A stretch of DNA of 64,000 nt from Nonomuraea coxensis DSM 45129 (GCF_019397265.1 NZ_CP068985.1:1-64000), one strand, 5' to 3'; numbered from the stretch's first letter, positions 1 to 14,447 are shown. Notes: generated from the sequence alone by a model not told the origin. A program made the numbers and translations.

Positions 1-1593
1 GTGAGCAGTGTCGACCTCGGCACGGTATGGGCGAGGGCCCTGGGCAACTTCCTCAACGAGAACGTGCCGATCCAGCAGCGGACGTGGCTGTCGATGGTGC
101 GCCCGATCGCTCTGGCCAACGACACGATCGTGCTCGGCGTCCCCAACGACTTCCTCAAGGACCTCATCGAGGGCAAGCTGCGCCCGCTGGTCGCGCACGC
201 GCTGTCGCAGGAGCTCGGCCGGACGATGCGACTGGCGGTGATGATCGACACGACGGCTCCCGAGCAGCACGTCGTCGACCTTCATCAACAGCCTGTGGCT
301 CCCAGTTATCCCCAAGGTGTGGAGAACCAGCCGCGTTTCACACAGCACCTCCAACCGCAGGCCCAGCAGGCTTCCGAGCCTCCGCAGTTCTATTCTCCCC
401 AACCCGAGCCGGAGCGTTCGTCCACCGAATATCCACAGCAGGGCTTCGCTTTTGAACAGGCGCAGCCGTACTCTCCGCCCGGCACGCCGCCCGTGGAGAA
501 AACTCCGGAGCCGGCGCCGAATCGGTGGGAAGCAAAAAGCAGCAAACCCAGCGAACCCGCCCGGCTCAACCAGAAGTACACATTCGAGACTTTCGTCATC
601 GGCGCCAGCAACCGGTTCGCGCACGCGGCCGCCGTGGCCGTCGCCGAGTCGCCGGCGAAGGCGTACAACCCGCTGTTCATCTACGGAGACTCGGGGCTGG
701 GGAAGACCCACCTGCTGCACGCGATCGGGCATTACGCGCAGAGCCTCTACGACGGCGCCCGGGTGCGTTACGTGAGCTCCGAGGAGTTCACCAACGACTT
801 CATCAACAGCATCCGCGACCACAAGGCCGACGGCTTCCGCGGCCGCTACCGGGCGATCGACATCCTGCTCGTCGACGACATCCAGTTCCTGGAGGGCAAG
901 GAGCAGACGCAGGAGGAGTTCTTCCACACCTTCAACACCCTCCACAACGCCAACAAGCAGATCGTCATCTCCAGCGACCGCGCGCCGAAGCAGCTGATCA
1001 CGCTGGAGGACCGGCTGCGCAACCGCTTCGAGTGGGGCCTGATCACCGACGTCCAGCCGCCCGAGCTGGAGACGCGCATCGCCATCCTGAGGAAGAAGGC
1101 CATCCAGGAGGGCCTGGCCGCGCCGCCCGAGGTGCTGGAGTACATCGCGAGCCGCATCTCCACCAACATCCGTGAGCTGGAGGGGGCGCTGATCAGGGTC
1201 ACCGCGTTCGCCAGCCTCAACCGGCAGGGCGTCGACCTGCAGCTCGCCGAGGTGGTGCTGAAGGACCTCATCACCTCGGAGTCCGACACCGAGATCACCA
1301 TCGCGGCGATCATGAGCGAGACCGCCAACTACTTCGGCATCAGCATCGACGACCTGTGCGGCACGTCGCGCAGCCGGGCGCTCGTCAACGCCCGGCAGAT
1401 CGCCATGTATCTCGCGCGGGAGCTGACCGAGCTGTCGCTGCCGAAGATCGGCCAGCAGTTCGGCGGCCGCGACCACACCACCGTGATGCACGCCGAGCGG
1501 AAGATCCGCTCCCTGATCGCCGAGCGCAAGTCGATGTACAACCAGGTCAACGAGCTGACAATCCGCATCAAGCAGACACAGCGCGGATCCTGA
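1..1593 (+). CDS. dnaA: Chromosomal replication initiator DnaA
   Basis: DnaA is the AAA+ initiator that binds DnaA boxes in oriC, melts the origin and loads the helicase. The 530-residue protein has an N-terminal domain I (about 1-85), a Q/P-rich linker (about 86-185), an AAA+ domain with Walker [10 protein letters not shown] at 229-237 and Walker [10 protein letters not shown], and a C-terminal DNA-binding domain with the signature [13 protein letters not shown]. The start is GTG at base 1, so the assembly was evidently rotated to this codon and upstream promoter DNA is not in view. The origin lies directly downstream, before dnaN. Confidence 0.99.
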   Translation: MSSVDLGTVWARALGNFLNENVPIQQRTWLSMVRPIALANDTIVLGVPNDFLKDLIEGKLRPLVAHALSQELGRTMRLAVMIDTTAPEQHVVDLHQQPVAPSYPQGVENQPRFTQHLQPQAQQASEPPQFYSPQPEPERSSTEYPQQGFAFEQAQPYSPPGTPPVEKTPEPAPNRWEAKSSKPSEPARLNQKYTFETFVIGASNRFAHAAAVAVAESPAKAYNPLFIYGDSGLGKTHLLHAIGHYAQSLYDGARVRYVSSEEFTNDFINSIRDHKADGFRGRYRAIDILLVDDIQFLEGKEQTQEEFFHTFNTLHNANKQIVISSDRAPKQLITLEDRLRNRFEWGLITDVQPPELETRIAILRKKAIQEGLAAPPEVLEYIASRISTNIRELEGALIRVTAFASLNRQGVDLQLAEVVLKDLITSESDTEITIAAIMSETANYFGISIDDLCGTSRSRALVNARQIAMYLARELTELSLPKIGQQFGGRDHTTVMHAERKIRSLIAERKSMYNQVNELTIRIKQTQRGS

Positions 1594-2129
1594 GTGTTAT
1601 GCACAGCCTGTGGAAAACACTGTGGAGCAGCGGAAACGTCGATTCGAGGCCGCTCGGCGCCCGGCAATGCCCCGAAAAATCCACCCACAAGGGCTGGGGA
1701 CAAAGCTGGGGACATCTGGGGGAAACCTGGGGACGGTCCGTGGATAACGTGTGGACAGCGTGTGCACAACCGATCTGGGGCTCCAGAAGGGCCTCGCTTA
1801 CCCCGTGGATAACCTGTGGAAACATCGTGGATAACCCCGGGTTCTCGGTGGATGAAGCGACCATGATCTGGGGACGGCCTGTGGGGAAAGATTCGCCGTC
1901 CCCAGGCGACCCCAGTTACCCCCAGGCGTCACACACACCCCCGGTGGATGAATTCAGGGCTGCTGACCTGGGCGAAGGCCAGTTGTCCACAGTTTCCACA
2001 GCCCCTAGTGTGATGACCTCTTCTATCTCTTACTAAGAAACTCAAAGACCCATAGTTGGGCTTCTCCCGGAGCGCGAGTGCGGGAGAGTGGATCCTCGAA
2101 TCAACGACAGACCCAGGAGGCCGATCACC
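1594..2129. other. oriC: Chromosomal origin oriC (dnaA-dnaN intergenic region)
   Basis: This 536-bp gene-free stretch is packed with DnaA-box-like 9-mers in both orientations. One perfect TTGTCCACA lies at 1983-1991. Near matches include TTATGCACA (1597-1605), TGTGGAAAA (1609-1617), CGTGGATAA (1739-1747, 1804-1812, 1826-1834), TGTGGACAG (1750-1758), TGTGCACAA (1761-1769) and TGTGGAAAC (1815-1823). A relatively AT-rich patch around 2005-2060 next to dnaN is a candidate unwinding element. The arrangement matches actinomycete origins, which carry many weak boxes. Confidence 0.95.
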
Positions 2130-3269
2130 GTGATGTTCCGGATCGAGCGAGACGTACTCGCCGAGGCGGTGGCCTGGACGGCACGCAGCCTCCCGGCGCG
2201 CCCGTCGGTGCCCGTCCTCGCGGGCATGCGCCTGGAGGTCACCGACGACCAGCAGTTGAAGCTGTCCGGCTTCGACTACGAGGTCTCCGCCCAGGTGACG
2301 CTGGAGCTGCACACCGGCGAGCCCGGCGTGGTCCTGGTCTCCGGCAAGCTGCTCGCCGAGATCACCCGCGCCCTTCCCGCACAGCCTGTGGACTTCGTGG
2401 TCGACGGTGCCAAGGCGGTCGTCACCTGTGGCAGCGCGCGGTTCACCCTCCTCACCATGCCTGTGGAGGACTACCCGTCCCTGCCGGCCATGCCGCCGGC
2501 CGCGGGCCGCGTCGGCAGCGACGTGTTCGCCTCGGCCGTCTCCCAGGTGGCCGTCGCCGCCGGCCGCGACGACACCCTGCCGATGCTCACCGGCGTCCGC
2601 ATGGAGATCGACGGCGACACCGTCACCCTCGCCGCCACCGACCGCTACCGGCTCGCCGTGCGCGAGCTGAAGTGGCAGCCCGGCCAGCCCGACTTCTCGG
2701 CCATCGCGATGATCCCGGGCAAGACGCTCGCCGACACCGCCAAGGCGCTCGGCAGCACCGGCGCCGAGGTCGAGATCGCGCTCAGCTCCGCGGGCGGCAC
2801 CGGCGAGGGCATGATCGGCTTCTCCAGCGCCGGCCGCCGCACCACCACGCGCCTGCTGGACCCCGAGTTCCCGAAGTACCGCTCGCTGCTCCCCACCGAG
2901 TTCTCCGCGCGCGCCGACCTGTCCACAGGGCCGTTCGTCGAGGCGGTCAAGCGCGTGGCCCTCGTCGCCGAGCGCAACACCCCCGTACGCCTGGCGTTCC
3001 GCAGCGGCGAGGTCGTGCTGGAGGCCGGCAGCGGCGACGAAGCCCAGGCCGTCGAGGCCCTGCCCGTGGACTACGAGGGCGAGGAGATGAACATCGCCTT
3101 CAACCACCAGTTCCTGTTGGAGGGGCTCGGCGCGATCGACTCGGACATCGCGAGGCTCCAGATGACCACGTCCACGAAGCCCGCTATCCTCACGGGTGGC
3201 AAGCCTGTGGAGGACGGCGCCACCACCGACTACCGATATCTGATCATGCCCATCCGCCTGTCAGGCTGA
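2130..3269 (+). CDS. dnaN: DNA polymerase III sliding clamp (beta subunit)
   Basis: DnaN forms the dimeric ring that tethers polymerase III to DNA. About 379 residues match the three-domain clamp, starting FRIERDVLAEAVAWTARSLP and ending with the usual YLIMPIRL-type tail. The reading frame is open from 2088, but AGGAGG at 2115-2120 lies 9 nt before GTG 2130, followed at once by ATG 2133; GTG 2130 also aligns with the start expected for the family. Several near-match DnaA boxes (for example CTGTCCACA) lie inside the gene. It follows oriC and precedes gnd. Confidence 0.97.
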   Translation: MMFRIERDVLAEAVAWTARSLPARPSVPVLAGMRLEVTDDQQLKLSGFDYEVSAQVTLELHTGEPGVVLVSGKLLAEITRALPAQPVDFVVDGAKAVVTCGSARFTLLTMPVEDYPSLPAMPPAAGRVGSDVFASAVSQVAVAAGRDDTLPMLTGVRMEIDGDTVTLAATDRYRLAVRELKWQPGQPDFSAIAMIPGKTLADTAKALGSTGAEVEIALSSAGGTGEGMIGFSSAGRRTTTRLLDPEFPKYRSLLPTEFSARADLSTGPFVEAVKRVALVAERNTPVRLAFRSGEVVLEAGSGDEAQAVEALPVDYEGEEMNIAFNHQFLLEGLGAIDSDIARLQMTTSTKPAILTGGKPVEDGATTDYRYLIMPIRLSG

Positions 3270-3319
3270 TCCTGTCATCGGGGATGATGAAAGCCTGACG
3301 AGGGGGTAGGGGAAAAGTC

Positions 3320-4264
3320 ATGCAGATCGGCATGGTGGGACTGGGCAAGATGGGCGGCAACATGGCCGAGCGCCTGCGCCGCGGAGGTCATGACGTCGTC
3401 GGCTACGACCGCGACCCCTCGATCAGCGACGTGGAGAGCCTGAAGGGCCTCGTGGAGCGCCTGGAGGCGCCGCGCCTCGTCTGGGTCATGGTGCCCGCCG
3501 GCAAGCCCACCCAGTCCACCGTGGACGATCTCGGCGAGCTTCTCGACGAGGGCGACATCGTCGTCGACGGCGGCAACTCCCACTACGTGGACGACCAGAA
3601 GCACGCCGCCGAGCTGGCCCAGAAGGGCATCGGCTTCGTCGACTGCGGCGTGAGCGGCGGCGTGTGGGGCCTCCAGAACGGCTACGCGCTCATGTGCGGC
3701 GGCGACAAGGAGCACGTCGACCGCCTGATGCCGATCTTCGAGACCCTCAAGCCCGAGGGCGAGGACGGCTTCGTCCACGCGGGCGACGTCGGCGCCGGCC
3801 ACTTCGCGAAGATGGTCCACAACGGCATCGAATACGGCATGATGCAGGCCTTCGCCGAGGGCTGGGAGCTGCTGGAGGCCTCCGACGTCGTCAAGGACGT
3901 ACGAGGCTCCTTCGCGAGCTGGCGCACCGGCACCGTCATCCGCTCCTGGCTGCTCGACCTGCTGGTCCGGGCCCTCGACGACGACGAGCGCCTCGACCAG
4001 CTCCGCGGCTACGCGCAGGACTCCGGCGAGGGCCGCTGGACCGTCCAGGCCGCCGTCGACCACGCGGTGCCGCTGCCGGTCATCACCGCGGCCCTCTACG
4101 CCAGGTTCGCCTCGCGCCAGGAGGACTCCCCCGCGATGAAGGTCGTGGCCGCGCTGCGCAACCAGTTCGGCGGCCACGCGATCAACGCGACCGAGGGCAG
4201 CACCGCCAAGGGCGCCGACGCGCCGGGCGCGGACGTCACCCCGCCCAAGGAGGCCGACCGCTGA
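3320..4264 (+). CDS. gnd: 6-phosphogluconate dehydrogenase, decarboxylating, short NAD-type
   Basis: It catalyses oxidative decarboxylation of 6-phosphogluconate to ribulose 5-phosphate in the pentose phosphate pathway. The 314-residue protein starts with a Rossmann motif GMVGLGKMGGNMAERL and carries the substrate motif DGGNSHY and the catalytic-region sequence HFAKMVHNGIEYGMMQ. It has the length of the short GndA/YqeC-type enzymes rather than the approximately 470-residue NADP enzymes. Its place between dnaN and recF is characteristic of actinomycete origin regions. The role is firm; cofactor preference is inferred from length. Confidence 0.95.
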   Translation: MQIGMVGLGKMGGNMAERLRRGGHDVVGYDRDPSISDVESLKGLVERLEAPRLVWVMVPAGKPTQSTVDDLGELLDEGDIVVDGGNSHYVDDQKHAAELAQKGIGFVDCGVSGGVWGLQNGYALMCGGDKEHVDRLMPIFETLKPEGEDGFVHAGDVGAGHFAKMVHNGIEYGMMQAFAEGWELLEASDVVKDVRGSFASWRTGTVIRSWLLDLLVRALDDDERLDQLRGYAQDSGEGRWTVQAAVDHAVPLPVITAALYARFASRQEDSPAMKVVAALRNQFGGHAINATEGSTAKGADAPGADVTPPKEADR

Positions 4265-4359
4265 CGGTCCTGCGACGGTGACCGCCCGCGGCGAGAGGTT
4301 TTCCACAGGACGCACGCCGGTGACCCCAGCGGCGGGCGAGGCCGACTAACCTCTTTGAG

Positions 4360-5604
4360 GTGCACGTCGCCCACCTCTCGCTGACCGACTTCCGGTCCTA
4401 CGCCTCCGTCGAGCTCGGCCTGGAGCCGGGCGTCACGGCGTTCGTGGGGCCCAACGGCCAGGGCAAGACCAACCTGGTCGAGGCCCTCGGCTACGTCGCG
4501 ACGCACTCCAGCCACCGGGTGGCGACCGACGCGCCCCTCGTCCGCCAGGGGGCCGCCAGGGCGATCGTGCGCTGCGCCCTCCACAGGGACGACCGGCGGG
4601 CGCTGATCGAGCTGGAGATCAACCCGGGGCGGGCCAACCGCGCGCGGCTCAACCGCTCCCCCGTCTCCCGGGCCCGCGACGTCGTGGGCCTGCTGCGCAC
4701 GGTGCTGTTCGCCCCCGAGGACCTCGCGCTGTCCAAGGGCGACCCGTCCGAGCGCCGCCGCTTCCTCGACGACCTGCTGGTGGCCAGGGCACCCAGGTTC
4801 GCCGGCGTGCGCGCCGACTACGACCGGGTGCTGAAGCAGCGCGGCGCGCTGCTGCGCACGGCCGCGCAGGCCCGCAGGGGCAGCCGTGGCGCCCGCAGGC
4901 AGGACAGCGACAGCGCGTTCGCCGCCGCGGGCGCGGGCGACGTCCTGAGCACGCTGGAGGTGTGGGACGCCCACCTCGCCCGGCACGGGGCCGAGCTGCT
5001 GAAGGCGCGGCTGGAGCTGATCGAGGCACTGCGTCCCCTGGTCGCCGGCTCCTACGCGGCGCTGGCCCCGTCCAGCGCTCCCGCGACGCTGGCCTACCGC
5101 AGCACGTTGTCCACAGGTGGGGATGACGACGAGGGGGGTCAGGGCGGCGAATTCCCCGGTGAGCGGGGATCTTTCGATACGCAGACGTTATCCACAGACT
5201 TGGGGAAAACCCTTGAAGAGCGTCTGCGGGAGCGGCTGTCGGAGGTCCGCCAGTCGGAGCTGGAGCGGGGCGTCACGCTCGTCGGCCCCCACCGCGACGA
5301 CCTGGTCCTCGGCCTGGGCGAGCTGCCCGCCCGCGGCTACGCCAGCCACGGGGAGTCGTGGTCGTTCGCGCTGGCGCTGAGGCTGGCCGCCTACGACCTG
5401 CTGCGGGCCGACGGCGGCGACCCCGTGCTGATCCTCGACGACGTCTTCGCCGAGCTCGACAGCCAGCGCCGGCGCCGGCTGGCCGAGATGGTGGCGCCCG
5501 CCGAGCAGGTGCTGATCACCGCCGCCGTGCCCGACGACGTCCCGAAGGAGCTCGCGGGCGCCCGGTTCGACGTGGTGGAGGGGAGTGTGACCCGTGTCAG
5601 ATGA
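4360..5604 (+). CDS. recF: DNA replication/repair protein RecF
   Basis: RecF is an SMC-like ATPase that acts with RecO and RecR to load RecA at gaps. The 414-residue protein has Walker [10 protein letters not shown] near the N-terminus and, near the C-terminus, the Walker B segment [17 protein letters not shown] low-complexity acidic linker (about residues 248-285) interrupts the arm region and is encoded by DNA with two perfect DnaA boxes, described separately. The start is GTG 4360, close to a GAGG sequence. The stop overlaps the start of the next gene by 11 nt, implying coupling. Confidence 0.97.
   Translation: MHVAHLSLTDFRSYASVELGLEPGVTAFVGPNGQGKTNLVEALGYVATHSSHRVATDAPLVRQGAARAIVRCALHRDDRRALIELEINPGRANRARLNRSPVSRARDVVGLLRTVLFAPEDLALSKGDPSERRRFLDDLLVARAPRFAGVRADYDRVLKQRGALLRTAAQARRGSRGARRQDSDSAFAAAGAGDVLSTLEVWDAHLARHGAELLKARLELIEALRPLVAGSYAALAPSSAPATLAYRSTLSTGGDDDEGGQGGEFPGERGSFDTQTLSTDLGKTLEERLRERLSEVRQSELERGVTLVGPHRDDLVLGLGELPARGYASHGESWSFALALRLAAYDLLRADGGDPVLILDDVFAELDSQRRRRLAEMVAPAEQVLITAAVPDDVPKELAGARFDVVEGSVTRVR
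5107..5196 (+). promoter_or_regulatory. Two DnaA boxes inside recF
   Basis: TTGTCCACA at 5107-5115 and TTATCCACA at 5188-5196 are perfect matches to DnaA-box consensus sequences in direct orientation. Both encode Leu-Ser-Thr in a variable linker of RecF. Such AT-containing 9-mers are rare by chance in DNA this GC-rich. They could be auxiliary origin sites or a DnaA sink 3 kb from oriC; function is not shown. Confidence 0.6.
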
Positions 5605-6103
5605 GGACAACCCGAACGCCCGTACGGCCAGAGGCGTCGCGATGGCCAGGGAGAAGCTCGCCCAGGCCAAGGCCGACGCCGCCAAGCGCGGCCAGCTCCC
5701 CCGCCGCGAGCCCCGGCGGCGGGCGGCCGGCCCGCGCAGGGAGGCCGGCGATCCCCAGCTTTTCGGGCGGGCGATAGCCGACCTGCTGGCCGATCGCGGC
5801 TGGGAGCGCTCGGCGGCCGTCGGCGGCGTGTTCGGGCGCTGGCCCGAGATCGTGGGCCCCGACCTCGCCGCCCACACCAAGCCGGAGTCGTTCGAGGACG
5901 GCGAGGTGCTGATCCTGGCCGACTCGACGGCCTGGGCGACGCAGGTCAGGCTGCTCGCCCGCACCCTCGTGCGCAGGCTCAACGAGGAGCTCGGCGCGGG
6001 CACGGTCACGAAGGTCAAGGTCAGAGGGCCGCAGAACGCGCCGCGTCCATCAGGGGGTTTGCGGGTGACCGGAAGCCGTGGTCCAGGTGACACCTACGGT
6101 TAG
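5594..6103 (+). CDS. DciA-like DUF721 protein
   Basis: This 169-residue protein has a basic, poorly conserved N-terminus and a C-terminal DUF721 core, with sequences such as [23 protein letters not shown] and [25 protein letters not shown]721/DciA proteins help load the DnaB-type replicative helicase in bacteria lacking DnaC. The GTG start at 5594 lies inside the end of recF (11-nt overlap), so the two are probably co-translated. Position between recF and gyrB is the usual one in actinomycetes. The family assignment is firm; the helicase-loading role comes from work on other bacteria. Confidence 0.9.
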   Translation: MSDEDNPNARTARGVAMAREKLAQAKADAAKRGQLPRREPRRRAAGPRREAGDPQLFGRAIADLLADRGWERSAAVGGVFGRWPEIVGPDLAAHTKPESFEDGEVLILADSTAWATQVRLLARTLVRRLNEELGAGTVTKVKVRGPQNAPRPSGGLRVTGSRGPGDTYG

Positions 6104-8350
<2,247 letters not shown>

Positions 8351-8362
8351 GGAATTTCACCT

Positions 8363-10861
<2,499 letters not shown>

Positions 10862-10864
10862 TCC

Positions 10865-11572
10865 ATGAGCGCCCAGGGTGGCCCCGCCAGGACCCAGGCG
10901 GCTTCGGGTAACGGACAGCAGCCCAAAAAGCCCGGAGAAACCGAGATTTTCAACCCGGTCGACGACGGTCAGGACACCACCTCGCCCGCGCAGGGCAAGC
11001 CCGTCCCGACCAAGGACGAGCCGCAGCAGCGCTCCCAGGCGCCCGGCGCGCCGGTCGACGGCAACCGCAACGACGGCGTGCGCAACGACGGGATGCGCGC
11101 CCGCCCGTCGCTGGCCACCGAGGCTCCGCCGAAGATGGAGCTGGCGAGCGGCAAGAACAAGAAGAACTCCTCGAACTCCGGCGGCGGCCGGCTGCCCCGC
11201 AAGGCCCACCTGGTCCTGCGGCGCATCGAACCGTGGTCGGCCATGAAGTTCAGCTTCGTGGTGTCGCTGGTGTGCTTCGTGGTGCTGTTCGTGGCCGTGG
11301 CCGTGCTCTACGGCGTGCTGCAGGCCCTCGGCGTGTTCGACAGCATCGTGGACCTGGTCAACCAGCTCGGCCAGGGTGAGCAGGGCCAGAGCTCGATCCC
11401 GATCGACATCGCCTCGTGGTTCGAGCCGGTGCGCATCCTCGGCTACACGGCCCTGATCGGCGCGGTCAACGTCGTGCTGATCACCGCACTGTCCACACTG
11501 GGCGCGGTCATCTACAACATCTCCTCCGACCTCGTCGGAGGCGTCGAGGTGACCTTCAGCGAGGCCGAATAA
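10865..11572 (+). CDS. DUF3566 transmembrane protein
   Basis: This 235-residue membrane protein has a low-complexity N-terminal half and a C-terminal DUF3566 domain. Hydrophobic stretches include FSFVVSLVCFVVLFVAVAVL and, near the end, a helix around GYTALIGAVNVVLITALSTLG. It begins 3 nt after gyrA and is the usual third gene of the gyrBA operon in Actinobacteria, followed by tRNA-Ile. A link to growth or division is suggested by conservation only; the biochemical role is unknown. Confidence 0.9.
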   Translation: MSAQGGPARTQAASGNGQQPKKPGETEIFNPVDDGQDTTSPAQGKPVPTKDEPQQRSQAPGAPVDGNRNDGVRNDGMRARPSLATEAPPKMELASGKNKKNSSNSGGGRLPRKAHLVLRRIEPWSAMKFSFVVSLVCFVVLFVAVAVLYGVLQALGVFDSIVDLVNQLGQGEQGQSSIPIDIASWFEPVRILGYTALIGAVNVVLITALSTLGAVIYNISSDLVGGVEVTFSEAE

Positions 11573-11589
11573 CGCACACACGCACGGCC

Positions 11590-11647
11590 GCTCGCGCCGT
11601 CCCTCCCGGGCCTGCCGGGGCCGGGGACGGCGCGAGCAGCTCCCCGG
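11590..11647 (+). terminator. Strong hairpin ending the gyrase operon
   Basis: A 14-bp perfect inverted repeat (11590-11603 with 11634-11647) encloses a 30-nt GC-rich loop. It lies 18 bp after the DUF3566 stop codon and before tRNA-Ile. There is no poly-T tail, which is normal for high-GC actinomycetes. Confidence 0.7.
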
Positions 11648-11720
11648 ACGCGGTAAGCTTTTCCTCGTCCGCGCAACCGGTTCGCCTCCATCCCAAGGAT
11701 GCGATACGGTTCAGTGCAGC

Positions 11721-11794
11721 GGGGCTATAGCTCAGTCGGTTAGAGCGCTTCCCTGATAAGGAAGAGGTCCCAGGTTCAAGTCCTGGTAGCCCCA
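11721..11794 (+). tRNA. tRNA-Ile (anticodon GAU)
   Basis: The 74-nt sequence folds as a complete cloverleaf. GGGGCTA pairs with TAGCCCC in the acceptor stem, the anticodon loop CTGATAA has anticodon GAT, and the T arm is GGTTCAAGTCC-like. CCA is not encoded. Location after gyrA is classic in actinomycetes, but the usual following tRNA-Ala is not seen here. Its 3' half is the left attachment site of the island to the right. Confidence 0.98.
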
Positions 11795-11795
11795 C
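11752..11795 (+). repeat. attL: 3' half of tRNA-Ile, left copy
   Basis: This 44-bp segment runs from the anticodon loop to the end of tRNA-Ile and matches 15881-15924 with one A/G difference in the T loop. Because it completes the intact tRNA, it is the functional side of the duplication. Confidence 0.8.
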
Positions 11796-11814
11796 ACAGT
11801 CTGACCAGCGAAAA

Positions 11815-11843
11815 GGCCGCTATCCGATCTTCGGAGAGCGGCC
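11815..11843 (+). terminator. tRNA-Ile terminator
   Basis: GGCCGCT (11815-11821) pairs with AGCGGCC (11837-11843), with an inner CCGA/TCGG extension and a T-rich tail. A close copy follows attR at 15944-15977, so it belongs to the duplicated unit. Confidence 0.65.
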
Positions 11844-11916
11844 ATTCTGCTGTCTGCGTGACTACCGTGCCCGACACGGTCTCTCGTCAGGATCTTCTGT
11901 GGTGCATCATGGCCCG

Positions 11917-12537
11917 ATGAGCGTGCGCTATGACGATGTGATCGGTCCGCTCCGAAAGGCTTACGACGGCGGTGCCAAGCGTCGAGACGGCAGCGGCAAG
12001 CAGGAATGGAAGCTGGCGGAGCGGACGGCCTTCCTGAACGTGGTCCGCGACGCCGGCGGCGGGCGGATGCTGGAGATCGGTGCCGGAACGGGCCAGGACA
12101 GTGCGTACTTCCAGGACAACGGCCTGGACGTGGTCGCTGTCGATCTGTCGCCCGCGATGGTGTCGCTGTGCCGGGAGAAGGGCCTCGAAGCTCATGTGAT
12201 GGACTTCCTGCATCTCGACTTCGCGCCTGAGTCGTTCGATGCGGCGTACGCCCTGAACTGCCTGCTGCATGTGCCCAACGTGGATCTGCCGGCGGCGCTG
12301 GAAGCCGTTCACACACTTCTGCGACCTGGCGGGCTGTTCTTTCTTGGCGTTTATGGGGGTGGCACCCTGAGGGGAGAAGGTCCCTTCAAGGGGGACCATC
12401 ACGAGCCTCCCCGGTTCTTCTCTTTCCGTAGCGATGAGGAGATTCAGGCGTTCGCCAGTCGGTTGTTCGAGATCGTGGACTTCCACGTCGTGGGATCGGA
12501 TGAACTCCGGTTCCAGTCATTGAGCCGTTGTCGGTAA
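11917..12537 (+). CDS. Class I SAM-dependent methyltransferase
   Basis: This protein of about 206 residues has a Rossmann methyltransferase fold: motif I MLEIGAGTGQDSAYF, the acidic end of strand 2 in VVAVDLSPAMV, and FDAAYALNCLLHVP as motif IV. The substrate is not evident. ATG 11917 is chosen because family members usually start close to the YDDV segment; GTG codons at 11899 and 11902 are possible. It lies just inside the left end of the tRNA-Ile island and is followed by the IS element. It looks intact. Confidence 0.85.
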   Translation: MSVRYDDVIGPLRKAYDGGAKRRDGSGKQEWKLAERTAFLNVVRDAGGGRMLEIGAGTGQDSAYFQDNGLDVVAVDLSPAMVSLCREKGLEAHVMDFLHLDFAPESFDAAYALNCLLHVPNVDLPAALEAVHTLLRPGGLFFLGVYGGGTLRGEGPFKGDHHEPPRFFSFRSDEEIQAFASRLFEIVDFHVVGSDELRFQSLSRCR

Positions 12538-12597
12538 CGAACAGTTGCTGTGCGTGATCTCCTTGGACCCGGCAAGCCAACCTAGTGATCAGCAAGC

Positions 12598-12657
12598 GTA
12601 AAGCCCCTGGTAGAAGTGGTCTTGACTAGAGATCAACTTCAGAACCAGAGGCTTCAC
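12598..12657 (+). promoter_or_regulatory. Imperfect 60-nt hairpin before the transposase gene
   Basis: GTAAAGCCCCTGGT (12598-12611) is complementary, with two mismatches, to the segment ending at 12657, and pairing continues inward with gaps. The right arm contains the likely ribosome site of the transposase. It could restrict transposase translation or be part of an IS end; terminal inverted repeats of the IS were not clearly found. Confidence 0.4.
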
Positions 12658-13512
12658 GTGCCCACTAGTGTCACATACACCGCGACCCTCGACGTACGTC
12701 GCGAGACTGTGCTGTTCCTGGCCGCCCTGCTGCACACTGAACGCCGCCGTCGCGGCACCCGCAAAGGACGCCGGGCGCTGGGCTGCTTCGCCCAGGCAGT
12801 CTTGATCCTTCGCTGGTTCCTCGACAACACCCGGATCAAGCAACTGGCCACCGACCACCACATCAGCCGCAAGACCGCCTACCGCTACCTGCACGAAGGC
12901 ATCGACGTCCTGGCAGCCCACGCCCCCGGCCTGCGGCAGGTGCTCGACAGCGCAGCCGACACGGGCCTGACTCACGTCAACCTCGACGGCATCGTCATCG
13001 CCACCGACCGCGTCGCCACGCCCGGCCCGAACGGCGCCGACCTGTGGTGGTCGGGCAAACACAAGCACCACGGCGGCAACATCCAGGTGATCTCCGCCCC
13101 GGACGGCTGGCCGTTGTGGGTCTCCGACGTACGCCCCGGCCGCGAACATGACATGACCTGCGCCCGCACCCACGGCATCATCGCCACCCTGGCCACCGCG
13201 CGGGACACGGTGCCGGCCCTGGCCGACCTGGGATATGAAGGCGCCGCCGACGTCATCCGGGTGCCGGTGAAGAAGAAGCGCGGCCAGGCCATACTCAGCG
13301 ACGACCAGCACACCTACAACAAGCTGCTGCGGGGCCTGCGCGGCGTCGGCGAACGCGCGAACGCCCTGCTCACCGTCACCTTCAAGGCTCTGCGCCGAGT
13401 CAGCCTCGACCCCTGGCGCATCGGGCAGATCGTCCGAGCCGCACTCGTGCTACTGCACCGCGAGCACGATTGGACCATATCGGCATCACACAACGCGATC
13501 TTCGGTTACTGA
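12658..13512 (+). CDS. IS5-type (DDE_Tnp_4) transposase
   Basis: This 284-residue protein has an N-terminal helix-turn-helix (IKQLATDHHISRKTAYRYLHEGIDVL) and a DDE endonuclease domain of the HARBI1/DDE_Tnp_4 type, with Asp in HVNLDGIVIATDR and a second acidic block in LADLGYEGAADV. It moves DNA by cut-and-paste. GTG 12658 follows AGAGG; the longer frame from 12616 would include the upstream hairpin. It appears full length, but element ends and target duplication could not be drawn. Insertion into the already decaying tRNA-Ile island is likely. Confidence 0.85.
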   Translation: MPTSVTYTATLDVRRETVLFLAALLHTERRRRGTRKGRRALGCFAQAVLILRWFLDNTRIKQLATDHHISRKTAYRYLHEGIDVLAAHAPGLRQVLDSAADTGLTHVNLDGIVIATDRVATPGPNGADLWWSGKHKHHGGNIQVISAPDGWPLWVSDVRPGREHDMTCARTHGIIATLATARDTVPALADLGYEGAADVIRVPVKKKRGQAILSDDQHTYNKLLRGLRGVGERANALLTVTFKALRRVSLDPWRIGQIVRAALVLLHREHDWTISASHNAIFGY

Positions 13513-13589
13513 GAACGACTCATTGACGTTGCGCCGTCCACTGTGAGCCGTGCGATGGCCAGACCGTGGGCCTGCCCATCGTTCGCCGT

Positions 13590-14447
13590 TCATGTATCAA
13601 AGATCCGATCCATGATCACCGCTCCTCCCTGGAGGACGGGACGGATCTGCTTGCGGTAGACCAGCTCCGTCACTGCCGTACTGCTGTGGCCGACCAGGCG
13701 GGAGATCTCCTCCGGAGGCGTCCCGTTGTCGGAGAGCAGGGAAACGAAGCTGTGCCGCAGCTCTCGGGGCGTCCACTCCCCCGGATTCAAACTGTGTGCT
13801 TGATGACCGGCGGAATGCTCGCCGAACGTTGGCCGCGTCCAGCTCGGTTCCGGCGGTGGACGCGAACACCAGACCGTGCTCTGACCAGGCGTCGCCTTGC
13901 GCGTTCTGCTGGGCCTCCTGTTGCTCGATCAGCACGTCCACGCACCGCTTAGGAAGCGCGAGGGTACGGCGGCACTTGCGGGTCTTGGTGTCTCCCCCGT
14001 TCCGTACGGAGCGCCACACGGCGACGTACGGCGGTATCGGCGGATGCCATCGAGGTTGCCCATCAGGTCCACATGATCCCAGCGCAGCGCGCGGAGTTCC
14101 TCGGTACGTGCGCCAGTGAGCAGGGAGACCACGATGGGGGCGCACAGGTTCTTGCCCTCGGCGGCTTTCAGTACCTCTTCTGCCTGCGCCATTCGGAGCG
14201 CTTTGGACGGGCGGCCTTCCTGCCCCTGAGGTACTCGGCACAGTTCCACCACGTTCCGCCGGACCTTGTCCCGCGCCATGGCGCGCTTGATGATCCGGTT
14301 CAGGCAGGAGCGGAGCCGGGCCACGGTGCTCGTACTGTGCGTCTTGGCCTTGGCCGCCAGCCACTTGTCCACATCCTGTGCACTGAGGTCGCGGAGCTTC
14401 CGCTCGTTGGCGAGGGCGAGGCCGCAGCCGCCCTTGAGTACGTCCAT
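13590..14447 (-). pseudogene. Tyrosine integrase, frameshifted
   Basis: Integrase sequence is spread over three minus-strand frames. The 14447-to-about-14040 frame has a core-binding region and the first catalytic Arg in LLTGARTEELRALRW. A second frame (about 14040-13800) holds the middle of the catalytic domain. The last (13790-13590) has TPRELRHSFVSLL, LVGHSS and the Tyr of VYRKQI. All catalytic elements survive but at least two frameshifts separate them, and the N-terminal arm domain is not visible. It probably inserted the island at tRNA-Ile. Confidence 0.85.

Noticed and set aside
12600..13560. Exact IS boundaries
   Set aside because: No convincing terminal inverted repeats or target duplication were found, so only the transposase gene and the upstream hairpin are annotated.
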